DNA from: an uncultured Lachnospiraceae bacterium
GTDB taxonomy: Bacteria; Bacillota; Clostridia; Lachnospirales; Lachnospiraceae
Assembly: GCA_949472775.1 (NCBI GenBank)
Contig: CASWVG010000003.1
Span: forward strand, 1 to 64,000
DNA: 64,000 bases
Direction of reading: 5' to 3'
A model generated the notes under the pieces. It searched no databases, was not told where the DNA came from, and saw only the letters and a program-made list of their open reading frames with translations. This document shows, in pieces, positions 53,977-62,994 of the stretch (positions are counted from its first letter, which is position 1; each line of letters starts with the position of its first letter). The translations under genes were made by a program, and so were the position numbers.

Positions 53977-55523
53977 CGTGTGGCAGGATGAGTGACAGCA
54001 GACAGGGGGTCAGCGGTTTGACGACAGCGGAAGAAGCGCGAAAAGTGAATAAGGACGCCGGATTTTCCTTGTTGGAGCTTTTGATAGCGGTTGTTATTCT
54101 TGCTATTATCGTGATTCCGCTTATGAATCTGTTTGTCTCTTCCAACCGGATTAACATCAAGTCCAGAAAGACCCTGCGTGCCACCACGGTGGCGCAGGAT
54201 ATCATGGAAGGGCTGAAGGCATATGATATCGATGAGATCAAAGAGCAGTTCGCAGACCCGTCGAATGGCTTCTATGTGATAGACAGCAGGATGATCAAGG
54301 GAAAAGTGGAGGAGCGGAGTGATCTGGAGGCCGGTCCCTCGGGAGCGGCAGTGCCCGGTCTCTATGTGTTCAGTATGGAGCAGCTTGCCATGCAGGGCAG
54401 CGAGTACGACGCGAAGATCGAGGTGGATGGCAGGAGATACATGAATCCGCTGAACCCGGATCCGTCGAAACCGGCGGATGACCCGGCTAACCGTGCCCTC
54501 AACAGTGCGGATCTGGCGGACGCCAGAAGCATCGACAAGAAGAACGGCACCTTTGTGGAGGAGGAAAAGTATCGGCAGGCGGCGCTTGCGAGCGCCTTCA
54601 AGTTCGGCGATATGAAGGACGCCATCCAGGGAAGACTGAAGGCGTCGGGGGTTGCGGACGCGGATCTCGAGACGGCGTATGATAAGCTTCAGGATGCGAC
54701 CGACCCTTCTTACGTCTGCTATAAGAATGCGGCATCTTTTTTTGACCAGATCAGTCGAACGATTACGATCGAGCTGTCGGTCAGCGGGGATGTGGATGAG
54801 GATGGACGCCCTAAGGTGGACATGGAAGTCACACAGGTTTACGATTTTATCTATAAGGATGTGAACGGTGCGGATGTGGAGTGGCACACCTCGGGCGATA
54901 TGGGTTCCGGCGTTATGGTGAACAAGGTGCCCTGCGGTAAGATTACAAAGACGAAGGACGATAAGGTCAACGTCAATCTCTTCTATTATCCGCTATATGG
55001 TGCGTCTACGCCCGATACGATCATCATAAAAAACGGTTCGGGAGCCGATTTGAATCTTCTGATCGCGAAACAGCGGCATGAGACAACCGATGCGTCTGGA
55101 ATGCCTGTTCTGACCGATCCGGAATATCTTTCCGACCCGCAGTTGATGGCGGCGGAGCTGAATTATAAGGCGGTTGTAGAGATATTGGATGGACACGGGG
55201 CAGCCCTTCATAAAGACAAATTTCTGCTGAAGACAAATCTTGGCTTAAATCTGGTGGGGAAGAAATATCTGGCAGGTGCGCCGATAGAGCGTCCGGAGCA
55301 GCTTAAGATTAACGGAACAGGTATGGATCTGAGCGGAACCAGCGATATGAATATTTTCACGCTGGATGGCGTGCGCAGCCCTATGGGAAGAGATCCGCTG
55401 CCCGGCGAGACCACGGAGCTGATCTACGATGTGACGGTCAGCATCTATCAGGCAGGAGCGGCGGCAAACGGGTTCCCCGAAGATATGCGGATGGTAGTGA
55501 TCGGGGGCAGCACGACGAACTGA
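53973..55523 (+). CDS. Large minor pilin (PilV-like, prepilin N-terminal cleavage)
   Basis: This 516-residue prepilin-like protein has a 30-residue leader ending in DAG with cleavage before FSLLELLIAVVI and Glu5 kept. The mature part is about three times the size of a usual minor pilin. No catalytic motif is apparent in the region after residue 70. The GTG at 53973 overlaps the pilO stop and has gagga about 7 bases before it; ATG 53988 is an alternative. It follows pilO and precedes the PilX-like gene, as minor pilins of the priming complex often do. Confidence 0.8.
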   Translation: MTCGRMSDSRQGVSGLTTAEEARKVNKDAGFSLLELLIAVVILAIIVIPLMNLFVSSNRINIKSRKTLRATTVAQDIMEGLKAYDIDEIKEQFADPSNGFYVIDSRMIKGKVEERSDLEAGPSGAAVPGLYVFSMEQLAMQGSEYDAKIEVDGRRYMNPLNPDPSKPADDPANRALNSADLADARSIDKKNGTFVEEEKYRQAALASAFKFGDMKDAIQGRLKASGVADADLETAYDKLQDATDPSYVCYKNAASFFDQISRTITIELSVSGDVDEDGRPKVDMEVTQVYDFIYKDVNGADVEWHTSGDMGSGVMVNKVPCGKITKTKDDKVNVNLFYYPLYGASTPDTIIIKNGSGADLNLLIAKQRHETTDASGMPVLTDPEYLSDPQLMAAELNYKAVVEILDGHGAALHKDKFLLKTNLGLNLVGKKYLAGAPIERPEQLKINGTGMDLSGTSDMNIFTLDGVRSPMGRDPLPGETTELIYDVTVSIYQAGAAANGFPEDMRMVVIGGSTTN

Positions 55524-55537
55524 CAAGGGGTATAGGT

Positions 55538-58120
55538 ATGAGAAGAGCAGGCGGCAAAATGGCACAGCTTGTAAAGCTGGCAAAAAAGAGATGTGACAAC
55601 AGGGGGTCCGCCATTGTCATCGTGATTATTGCGATGGCGATGATCGGGATTCTTGCTACGACTATGCTCTGGATGGCATACATGAACTATATGATAAAGG
55701 TGGCGGATATCCGCAATAAGAACAGCTTTTACACCGCCGAAGAAGTGGTGGAGCAGGTTATGTCGGGATTGCGGCGGGAATCCGCGGAGGCGGTGGGCAT
55801 CGCTTACCGGGATGTGCTCGCCAACTGGGATAATCTGGACTCAGAGGCGGCGCGTTCCAACGTCTTTATGACCACCTATCTGGATACGCTGGTTGAAAAG
55901 CTGAAGGATCCGGCGCGCGGATCCGCGTTCTATGACCGAAAAATACTGGAAGCCTATGTGGATGCGGCAAACTTCCCGCGCGGCGTGGTTAACCCGGCGG
56001 GGGGCGTTGACGTGGCGGCATGGGATAACGGTGGGCCTGTCACTGAGCCGCTTAGCGATTCAGTGATGGAGATTGTGAACAATAACAGCATTATCCTGAA
56101 AAATGTCTATGTTTCCTGCACGGACAGTGACGACAGGGTTTCCATCGTCCAGACGGACATTTGTCTGGATGTGCCGAAACTGGTCTTTGAGAACAGCGGC
56201 TCCATAGACGCGTTGTATCAGTATTCTCTGATTGGTAACAAGGGAATTGATGTGCATGTGCCCGGCTCGCTCAGAACCGAGGGCAGTATCTACGCGGGTA
56301 CGGATGCGAACGGCAAGGGTGGTCTGCAGGTCGGCAAAGATACGGTTGCCGCTACGCAGATGATCATGGAGAATGCTTTGCGCGTGATTTCCAAGGGCGA
56401 TATCAAAGTGGATCGGGTGTCAAGTCTGCTGGTCCGGGATGTACTTGAACAGGATAACCGCGTGTACGCGAAGAACATTTCTTTATACAGTGCGACGGCG
56501 AGTTTTGACAGCAAGGTCTACGTAGCGAACGATCTGACCCTGGACGGTGTCGGTAGCAGGGTTGCGCTGACGAAAGAATATTACGGTTACGGTAACGCGG
56601 TTTCCAACGGATTGCCGGGGGAGGAAGCGATAGATTCCTCGGCGAGCAGCGCCATTATCATTAACGGCAAAGATTCCACGGTGGATATGTCGTCCGTGAA
56701 GAGGCTGCTGATCGCCGGGCATTCCTATATCGGGCAGGATGCGACCAGCACCGAGGCGGCATATAATAAAGCACAGATCGAGGCGGGTCTTCCACCGACA
56801 TCACCCAGAACCCCGGTAATGATGGGCGAGTCTATCGCCGTAAAGGGCGGCCAGGTGGCTTATCTTGTCCCCGCGGAGTGTATCGGAACGCTGAAGGGGG
56901 AGAGCGAGATCGGTCAGAACCCTATAAACGCCAGTAAGGAAAATGACATTATTGACTTCACGGCGGCGTATGGCGCCGATTTTCAGGAAGTGGATTTTAA
57001 CAGGAAGGTCTATCGCCTCGGCGGCAAGTCCTTAAGTGAGTTCGGGGTGGCAGATATGAACCATATCAGAAAGGTTTATGCGCCTTATCGCAACGGTACG
57101 CTGCTTTACTATTATCTGGTCATGGATAAGGATAATGCGGAACGCTACTTCGTGCAGTACTACGATTTCCATGCAAACAGGGAAGAGATTGACACTTATT
57201 TTAACAGATACCTTTCGGGCGGATTCCAGCTCGGAGATTTTTCGGACCCGAAAAACCAGTATACGATTCTCGGCAACAGCCTCGTGAGCAGCGCCCTCTC
57301 GTCTAGCGGCGTGACCCTGCTTACGGGTGTTGACCAGACGACTTTAAATCCTCCTGCGGGTGGCACCGGAGGAGGCGGAACGCCGGATCCTTCTGATCCC
57401 CCGGTTGTTGATCCGGACGCTTACACGGAGACCGGCATCAACGCGGAGGAAGTGGTGAACGACAAGACAGACGCGTCTGTGCTCGCGCTTGTCGGTCAGA
57501 TAAAGAATGCGTACAAGAGCCTGACGTTTGATCTGACGGACAACGGCTCAGTTCCGTCCTTTGCAGATCCCGACATCACGACCGGTTCCGCTCCGTACGA
57601 TCCGGCGAAGGCGTCGGAGTATGTGTTTAACAGCGTTATTAACTCTGTAAAGGTAGAGAAGTATCTGAATGACAATCATTGGGACCATGTGAGTTATACG
57701 ACATCTTCAGATAAATGGGCGTATCTTTCTAAAAACGATGTGACTTTGTCTGGACTCAGCGTGGTGTCTCCCATTACAGGGCACAACTGCAGGGCGTCGG
57801 ATTTAAGGCTGCTCGTCTGTCTTGGAGACGTGACGGTAGACTGCGATTTTACAGGGCTGATTATCGCGAAAGGAAAGATCACCGTGACCGGAGCGAACAC
57901 CATCAGGCTTGGCGGGACGGATTTGGCGGGTGTGCTGGAGGCTGACAGCGTGCACTATCTGCCCGACGGCACTGGTGACAATATTAAGCCGATTGATATG
58001 TTTGTAAATGGCGGAGGCAGTATGCAAAACGGAGCGCAGGCGCCGGAGGTGAACGATGCGGGCAATCTGGTGCTCGATTACAGCGAGATTGTACGCTACA
58101 TGAACTGGATTAAGAAGTAG
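55538..58120 (+). CDS. PilX/GspK-like giant minor pilin without Glu5
   Basis: Encodes 860 residues. The N-terminal segment NRGSAIVIVIIAMAMIGILA resembles a class III signal with Gly23 before Ser, but the fifth mature residue is Ile instead of Glu, as in GspK/PilX proteins that cap pseudopili. A long globular part contains repeated GKDSTVDMSSVKRL-like beta-rich segments. A Pro/Gly linker (about 604-628) separates a C-terminal part with GLIIAKGKITVTGA, reminiscent of the PilX or bactofilin-like beta helix. The start at 55538 lies 14 bases after the preceding stop. A tip-cap role is inferred from Glu5 loss and context. Confidence 0.75.
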   Translation: MRRAGGKMAQLVKLAKKRCDNRGSAIVIVIIAMAMIGILATTMLWMAYMNYMIKVADIRNKNSFYTAEEVVEQVMSGLRRESAEAVGIAYRDVLANWDNLDSEAARSNVFMTTYLDTLVEKLKDPARGSAFYDRKILEAYVDAANFPRGVVNPAGGVDVAAWDNGGPVTEPLSDSVMEIVNNNSIILKNVYVSCTDSDDRVSIVQTDICLDVPKLVFENSGSIDALYQYSLIGNKGIDVHVPGSLRTEGSIYAGTDANGKGGLQVGKDTVAATQMIMENALRVISKGDIKVDRVSSLLVRDVLEQDNRVYAKNISLYSATASFDSKVYVANDLTLDGVGSRVALTKEYYGYGNAVSNGLPGEEAIDSSASSAIIINGKDSTVDMSSVKRLLIAGHSYIGQDATSTEAAYNKAQIEAGLPPTSPRTPVMMGESIAVKGGQVAYLVPAECIGTLKGESEIGQNPINASKENDIIDFTAAYGADFQEVDFNRKVYRLGGKSLSEFGVADMNHIRKVYAPYRNGTLLYYYLVMDKDNAERYFVQYYDFHANREEIDTYFNRYLSGGFQLGDFSDPKNQYTILGNSLVSSALSSSGVTLLTGVDQTTLNPPAGGTGGGGTPDPSDPPVVDPDAYTETGINAEEVVNDKTDASVLALVGQIKNAYKSLTFDLTDNGSVPSFADPDITTGSAPYDPAKASEYVFNSVINSVKVEKYLNDNHWDHVSYTTSSDKWAYLSKNDVTLSGLSVVSPITGHNCRASDLRLLVCLGDVTVDCDFTGLIIAKGKITVTGANTIRLGGTDLAGVLEADSVHYLPDGTGDNIKPIDMFVNGGGSMQNGAQAPEVNDAGNLVLDYSEIVRYMNWIKK

Positions 58121-58141
58121 GTTCCGTGCCTGCCGGCGGTT

Positions 58142-58771
58142 GTGGAAAGAATCGAAGAAAAGTGGGAAGGAAGCGGAAGTTTGGGTGTGGAAAAGCAAAG
58201 ATTCAGCAAACGTCCTGGAATAAGAAGCAGAAGAGTGAATAATAACACATGTTATTGCTGCGATAACAATGGTTACTCTTTGGTGGAACTGATCATTGTG
58301 ATCGCCATCATTGCGCTGATTATAAGTACGGTGTTTTACTCTGTCATCATGGTGTTTGGCGCTAATGCCAAGAGCTGTGCAAACAATATCCAGCGTGCCA
58401 TTGCGGACTGTAAGGTGACGTCAATGGGTAAGGCCTCCGCCTACATGGAGCTTTACCGGGATTCGGATCAGAATGTGTATACGCGGATGTATGTTATGGA
58501 CAGCGGCAGTGGCGCGTATGTGCCGTCGGACCCGCAGAAGGTGGGAACGAGCAGGGTGTATGTGGCATACACACCCAAGAGCGGATCGGAGACGGAGCTC
58601 ACGGCGGGAAAGAAAATCGAGATCCGGTTTAACCGCGCGAGCGGCGGTTTTGCGAAGGATGCGGTGAGCGGCGATATTTATGAAAAGCTCCATGTGCGGG
58701 CAGGCAGCAAGAAGTACGAGATTGTGCTGACGGAGCTTACGGGAAAGTCGGAGGTACAGTTGGCGCCGTAG
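58142..58771 (+). CDS. Type IV pilin-like protein (minor pilin)
   Basis: This 209-residue prepilin-like protein has a long leader of 44 residues ending DNNG, cleavage before YSLVELIIVIAII, with Glu5. The mature part is about 165 residues. The GTG at 58142 is the furthest start and lacks a clear ribosome binding site; a later GTG near 58234 would give a normal leader of about 12 residues. The gene lies 21 bases after the PilX-like gene, so it probably belongs to the same transcript. Confidence 0.8.
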   Translation: MERIEEKWEGSGSLGVEKQRFSKRPGIRSRRVNNNTCYCCDNNGYSLVELIIVIAIIALIISTVFYSVIMVFGANAKSCANNIQRAIADCKVTSMGKASAYMELYRDSDQNVYTRMYVMDSGSGAYVPSDPQKVGTSRVYVAYTPKSGSETELTAGKKIEIRFNRASGGFAKDAVSGDIYEKLHVRAGSKKYEIVLTELTGKSEVQLAP

Positions 58772-58976
58772 CCGTGGTGAGTATATCGGATAGATTGGAC
58801 AGATATGAGGTAATGAGAGGGTTAACGGGCCGGGGCGGATGCAGTGGTGCGGATATGCAGGCAGGAAGGCAGGATATGTGCCAGGCAGATGCGACGGACA
58901 CTAGAAAGCGGCGTGCCGGGAAGGAAAAGCCGGTTGTGCCGTGGAAGGTTATCGGGAAGAGCAGCGGGGTGAAAAA
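58772..58976 (+). other. 205-base spacer in the pilin cassette
   Basis: Unlike the other gaps of 12-21 bases, this stretch is long. A 70-codon frame (58774-58986) fills it and overlaps the next gene, but its product is basic, lacks a recognisable fold and no ribosome binding site precedes it. I cannot support a gene here. Confidence 0.4.
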
Positions 58977-61900
58977 ATGCGTGTGAGAAAGGATCAGAAG
59001 GGCTTTACCTTAGTGGAAGTATTGATCGCGACGGCAATTTTGTCCATCGTTGTACTGACGGTGTGCACCTTTATTGTGGTCGGTTCCAGGAGCTATGCGA
59101 CGGCGAACAGCGATATCAATGTGCAGCAGGAGGCGCAGCTTTCCCTGAATCAGATGTCGGATGTGCTGATTGATACGACACGGAGCGTAAATTATATAGG
59201 CTACGACGAGAGCGGAAGCACCTCCGATACAGCCTTGAAGGATGCAGAGTTTGCTTTTACGCCCAAAGATAAGAGCCTGGTAATGTTTAACGGCGTGGTG
59301 GAGGAGACGGCGGCACCCGGCGGTGGGACGACTACGAAGGTGGATGCGGGAAACGGCAACAAGCATTACCATTTTTATTGGAGTCAGGATGCGGAGAAGC
59401 TTTACTATGCAGAGCTGGATGTGGATCCTATCAATGATGTGGACACGTCGGCTGTCTCCGCCCGGTTTCCGGCGCCCCCGACCTATGATCCCAGCAATCC
59501 GTCGGCAGTTCCGGCAGACTGGGTCGTGCTGGCGAGCCATGTGACGGATTTTTCAGTGGATTTGAGTCAGGTGGAGGAGAAGCGCGTGGTACAGCTTACC
59601 TTGATCTTTCGGGACGGCAGAAAAGAGTATGTGACCTCCAATAACGTGACCATCCGCAACAAAGTGGGTGTCAACGACGCGGAGCTGGATCCTTTGAATA
59701 AGAAAAAGACACTCTCTATCGCGGCAAGGGATAAGGGTGTGATTATAGAGCCCGGAGAGTCCTACCATTTTTCCACCCCGAAGGTGACGGGTGAGAATGT
59801 GGCTGACAGGAGCGTTACCTGGTCTGTCGTAACGCAGAGCAGCCGTTCGGGCAGTACTACATTTACGGATGATGCGAACGGTATCCTGCAGGTAGCGACA
59901 GACGAACCGGCGGGGACAGTTACGGTTAAGATAGAGACCAACGCAGTGGATTCGGACGGAAACCATGCGTCCTGCACGGTGGATGTATACATAAAAAGAG
60001 TTAACTCGGTAGCTCTGACGAAAACAGCGGACGATAATCCGGACAATGGTCCGAGGGAAGTATCGCCGGGCTGCACGTTTACGGTATCGGCGACTGTAGG
60101 GGGAGTCAAAATAGGAAAAACCTGTAATGTGTGTGGTGAAGACACCTCGATAGACAAACAGGTTTCCTATGAAGGGAATCCGTACGGGTGCGGGTACATA
60201 TGGCGTGTTTATAATCCGAGCGCCTCCGGGGACGGACAGTATGATCCGACACTGTATGTGGAGATCGTAGAGAGTGCGGCGGATCATGCAACGTTCCATG
60301 TGAAGGATTCAGCGCCCACTTCGGATAAAACAGTCTCACACGGCTTTGTCATACAGGCGGTCTCGCTTTTGTCCCTGTGCGACAACGCGAAGGGCAGACA
60401 TTATGACGGAGTGCCGGGAATCGAAACCGGGTGGGTACCAGGTGCGATTGATTTTACGGTTGTGAAGGGCAAGGAGTCTGCGGAACCGTACAAAGGCAAG
60501 CTGAAATACGGTGTGAACGATCTGCATGAGGAGGTACGCGCGGGTCTGCCCACAGATTTTGGCAAATATGTGACTGCGGTTCGTGTGAAGGATAATTCGG
60601 GGAAGGAACCGGATAAAATAGTGCTGCATTATACAACCGGCGACGGCGCCAATTATCGTATCAGCCCCGATTTGTTTGATCTGGACTTGAACGGAAGCTA
60701 TACCTTCTATATGCAGGCAATTTTCCCCATACCGGAGGATCGGTATGTGCCGGGACATGGAGGCACAGAGGATGACGATGCTACGATCTGGAAGGAGTAT
60801 TACGATAACATTCAGGGGAATACGGCGTCTGAAGGGTATACAGGGACGAAATACAGACACGGCAAGGTATTTTATGCAAAACTGGACAGACCGAAGCTTA
60901 CCTATGCATATAAAGGGGTGGAGTACACGGGGAAGAATATCACCTATGATCCGGTCAATATCTTTACGGTAGGACTCGGCACTGGCATTGTGGGTGAGAT
61001 CAGACCCAGCAAGTACGAAAATATCGTGGAGGATAATTCTGTCTGGAATATGATGGCCAACAGCCTCTATGAGGGGGATGGGGACAGTCTGTCCGGGTGG
61101 AACAAATTGTATTATGTGGACGAAGATTCCCTTATAGTCAATAAAGACAATCAGGGTAACGAATCCTATTCGTTTAATTATCATGGGAAAAATACGCTGG
61201 CGGACGGCGCTGTGCAGATCGATCCCAGAGGCAGTATGTTTTTGAAACTGAACAGCAACAATCATATGGAGAAAGCATGCGGCAGTTATCATATTGTACC
61301 CGGCATGGTGTACAAAAATAAGGATCCCGGTTGTTTTCATATTATCGGTTACGCTGGATTTAATCTTCCAAATCTGAAGCGGGAGGCGCGTTACTATGAA
61401 TTTGACGACAGTACGATCCATGTGAGAATCACAGATGAGTTTACCATGGATATCGACCATCCTGACTTTAAGGGGCAGGCGATGTTTCCGCTGCCGAAGG
61501 AAATGAAGAATAATCCGCTGTTCCCGAACATCAACAGTCTGGACTGGCAGACGACAGCCAGCAAATTGACGGTGAGGGCGAAGAGAGACAACAGCGGGAA
61601 TTCGGAGGATCTGACTTTTAATTATGTCCGTTACCGTTATATCAAGTCGGAGAATGCCTGGGAGGTAGAGCCTGTCCGACATGAGTACCGCATGGGATCA
61701 CAGAAGATTTTCGTCCATTCCTACGGTATTTATAAGTGCGGGGAAAGCGATAAGAAATGGGTATGTATCAAACGGGGCGGTACCACGGAGAAAGAGTTCA
61801 CAATCCAGCGGTTTGACTTTAACAATGGCAGATATCGTGCCGATTTCCCGCTTCCTACGGAAAGGGATTTCCCGTTTGCGGACGGAGCAGGGGAGATAAA

Positions 61901-62834
61901 ACGTACACTGGAGCTTTTTGACAGCAATATGAATCAGGCACAAAATGTGCCGACGTTCCTTGTGAGCTGTAAGAAGAATGGTGAGGAATATGAGATCGAG
62001 TTCCGGACAGAGAACAGGGAGAGTGAGTGGGATAAAAATAACCACAAGATAAGAGTTGTTTCCTATGGAACTTATATATGGCGCCCGGGTCAGACTGAGT
62101 GGACATGGACGAAAGGAAACAGCGTCGACTACAAGACCGATTTCGTGCCGACACTGAAGGATCTAAAATTGACCGACGGTATTACCTATATGATGGATTA
62201 TCCACTGCCGACAGATAATAGTTTCCCGTTTAAGAAGACTGGAGATATTATTCAGTGCAATGATGAGAAGGCATATGATCAGATCAATGATTCTCTTGCG
62301 GCAAATGTAAAGGAACCGTTCAAGAATCAGAGTATCGAAGCGAAGTATACTGTGACAGGTGGTGTGCATACGATCTGGTTCTATAAGAGTGAGAAAGTAG
62401 CGCCATATAATCAATATAGCCATAAGTGGAAGACCACCACTTACGGAATATATGACTGGACGACGGGTAGCGACAGCTGGAGTCTGCGGTCCGGAAGTGG
62501 GGAAAAAGTAGAATTTAGTACAGATTTTGAGCCGACGCTGTTTATAAAGATAAACGGTACAGATTATAAAATGCATTTCCCGTTGCCGTCGGAGAACGAG
62601 TTCCCGTTTAAGAATGATGTAAGGGAAGTAACTTGTGATTCTTGGCCATTGTATTTGAAGGAAGATGAATTTGCAGAGGTGCCGATGAATGTGGAAGCGT
62701 GGGCAAAAGCAAAGTGCACCATCAATGGAGATACTTATACGGTCAAATTTACAAGAATGTGGTATCCTGAAGATACTGTGTTTGGCACATTTACCTGCCC
62801 GAAGAATGGAACGGAATGGACGAAGGTAAACTGA
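58977..62834 (+). CDS. Giant pilin-like protein with C-terminal tandem repeats
   Basis: Encodes 1285 residues. The leader MRVRKDQKG is cut before FTLVEVLIATAI (Glu5 kept), so it is a class III prepilin. The next 230 residues match a minor pilin. A Big/Ig-like region follows at about 240-345 (ARDKGVIIEPGESYHF, GTVTVKIETNAVD). From about 820 to the end a module of 118-126 residues repeats, anchored by FPLPxExxFPFK (FPLP/YPLP at residues 837, 957, 1075, 1201) and by SYGxYxW blocks. The last copy is cut short after EW. ATG 58977 follows gcagcgggg. It is many times longer than a normal pilin, and I know no named family for it. Confidence 0.85.
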   Translation: MRVRKDQKGFTLVEVLIATAILSIVVLTVCTFIVVGSRSYATANSDINVQQEAQLSLNQMSDVLIDTTRSVNYIGYDESGSTSDTALKDAEFAFTPKDKSLVMFNGVVEETAAPGGGTTTKVDAGNGNKHYHFYWSQDAEKLYYAELDVDPINDVDTSAVSARFPAPPTYDPSNPSAVPADWVVLASHVTDFSVDLSQVEEKRVVQLTLIFRDGRKEYVTSNNVTIRNKVGVNDAELDPLNKKKTLSIAARDKGVIIEPGESYHFSTPKVTGENVADRSVTWSVVTQSSRSGSTTFTDDANGILQVATDEPAGTVTVKIETNAVDSDGNHASCTVDVYIKRVNSVALTKTADDNPDNGPREVSPGCTFTVSATVGGVKIGKTCNVCGEDTSIDKQVSYEGNPYGCGYIWRVYNPSASGDGQYDPTLYVEIVESAADHATFHVKDSAPTSDKTVSHGFVIQAVSLLSLCDNAKGRHYDGVPGIETGWVPGAIDFTVVKGKESAEPYKGKLKYGVNDLHEEVRAGLPTDFGKYVTAVRVKDNSGKEPDKIVLHYTTGDGANYRISPDLFDLDLNGSYTFYMQAIFPIPEDRYVPGHGGTEDDDATIWKEYYDNIQGNTASEGYTGTKYRHGKVFYAKLDRPKLTYAYKGVEYTGKNITYDPVNIFTVGLGTGIVGEIRPSKYENIVEDNSVWNMMANSLYEGDGDSLSGWNKLYYVDEDSLIVNKDNQGNESYSFNYHGKNTLADGAVQIDPRGSMFLKLNSNNHMEKACGSYHIVPGMVYKNKDPGCFHIIGYAGFNLPNLKREARYYEFDDSTIHVRITDEFTMDIDHPDFKGQAMFPLPKEMKNNPLFPNINSLDWQTTASKLTVRAKRDNSGNSEDLTFNYVRYRYIKSENAWEVEPVRHEYRMGSQKIFVHSYGIYKCGESDKKWVCIKRGGTTEKEFTIQRFDFNNGRYRADFPLPTERDFPFADGAGEIKRTLELFDSNMNQAQNVPTFLVSCKKNGEEYEIEFRTENRESEWDKNNHKIRVVSYGTYIWRPGQTEWTWTKGNSVDYKTDFVPTLKDLKLTDGITYMMDYPLPTDNSFPFKKTGDIIQCNDEKAYDQINDSLAANVKEPFKNQSIEAKYTVTGGVHTIWFYKSEKVAPYNQYSHKWKTTTYGIYDWTTGSDSWSLRSGSGEKVEFSTDFEPTLFIKINGTDYKMHFPLPSENEFPFKNDVREVTCDSWPLYLKEDEFAEVPMNVEAWAKAKCTINGDTYTVKFTRMWYPEDTVFGTFTCPKNGTEWTKVN
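61300..62834 (+). repeat. Tandem protein repeats in the giant pilin gene
   Basis: Phe/Tyr-Pro-Leu-Pro anchors at 61485, 61845, 62199 and 62577 give periods of 360, 354 and 378 bases, all in frame. Repeats are diverged at DNA level, so they are old duplications. The terminal copy contains only the first half of the module. Confidence 0.75.
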
Positions 62835-62936
62835 CGGCGCCAAAGCGGCTGATTTAGTAGCTGTGCCGGCACTGCGGCGGCAGATGTAGCGGTTGACATA
62901 AGGGAATACAATAAAGTACCATAAAAAGGAGAGAGT

Positions 62937-62963
62937 ATGGTCGGAAACTGCGGCGTACAGTGA
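62937..62963 (+). other. Eight-codon open frame with strong ribosome binding site
   Basis: AAGGAGAGAGT precedes an ATG that encodes MVGNCGVQ and stops, 32 bases before the next start. It may be a leader peptide or just a displaced ribosome binding site. The region 62835-62994 also has TTGACA at 62893 without a strong -10. Confidence 0.25.
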
Positions 62964-62994
62964 TAATTGCCTGCTAAGAGAGAAGGTATTATAT

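Noticed and set aside
58774-58986. 70-codon frame in the pilin cassette spacer
   Set aside because: No ribosome binding site, overlaps the next gene and shows no recognisable protein pattern.
60336-61682. 448-codon open frame on the - strand opposite the giant pilin gene
   Set aside because: Shadow of a real gene with strong prepilin and repeat signatures; no start signal.
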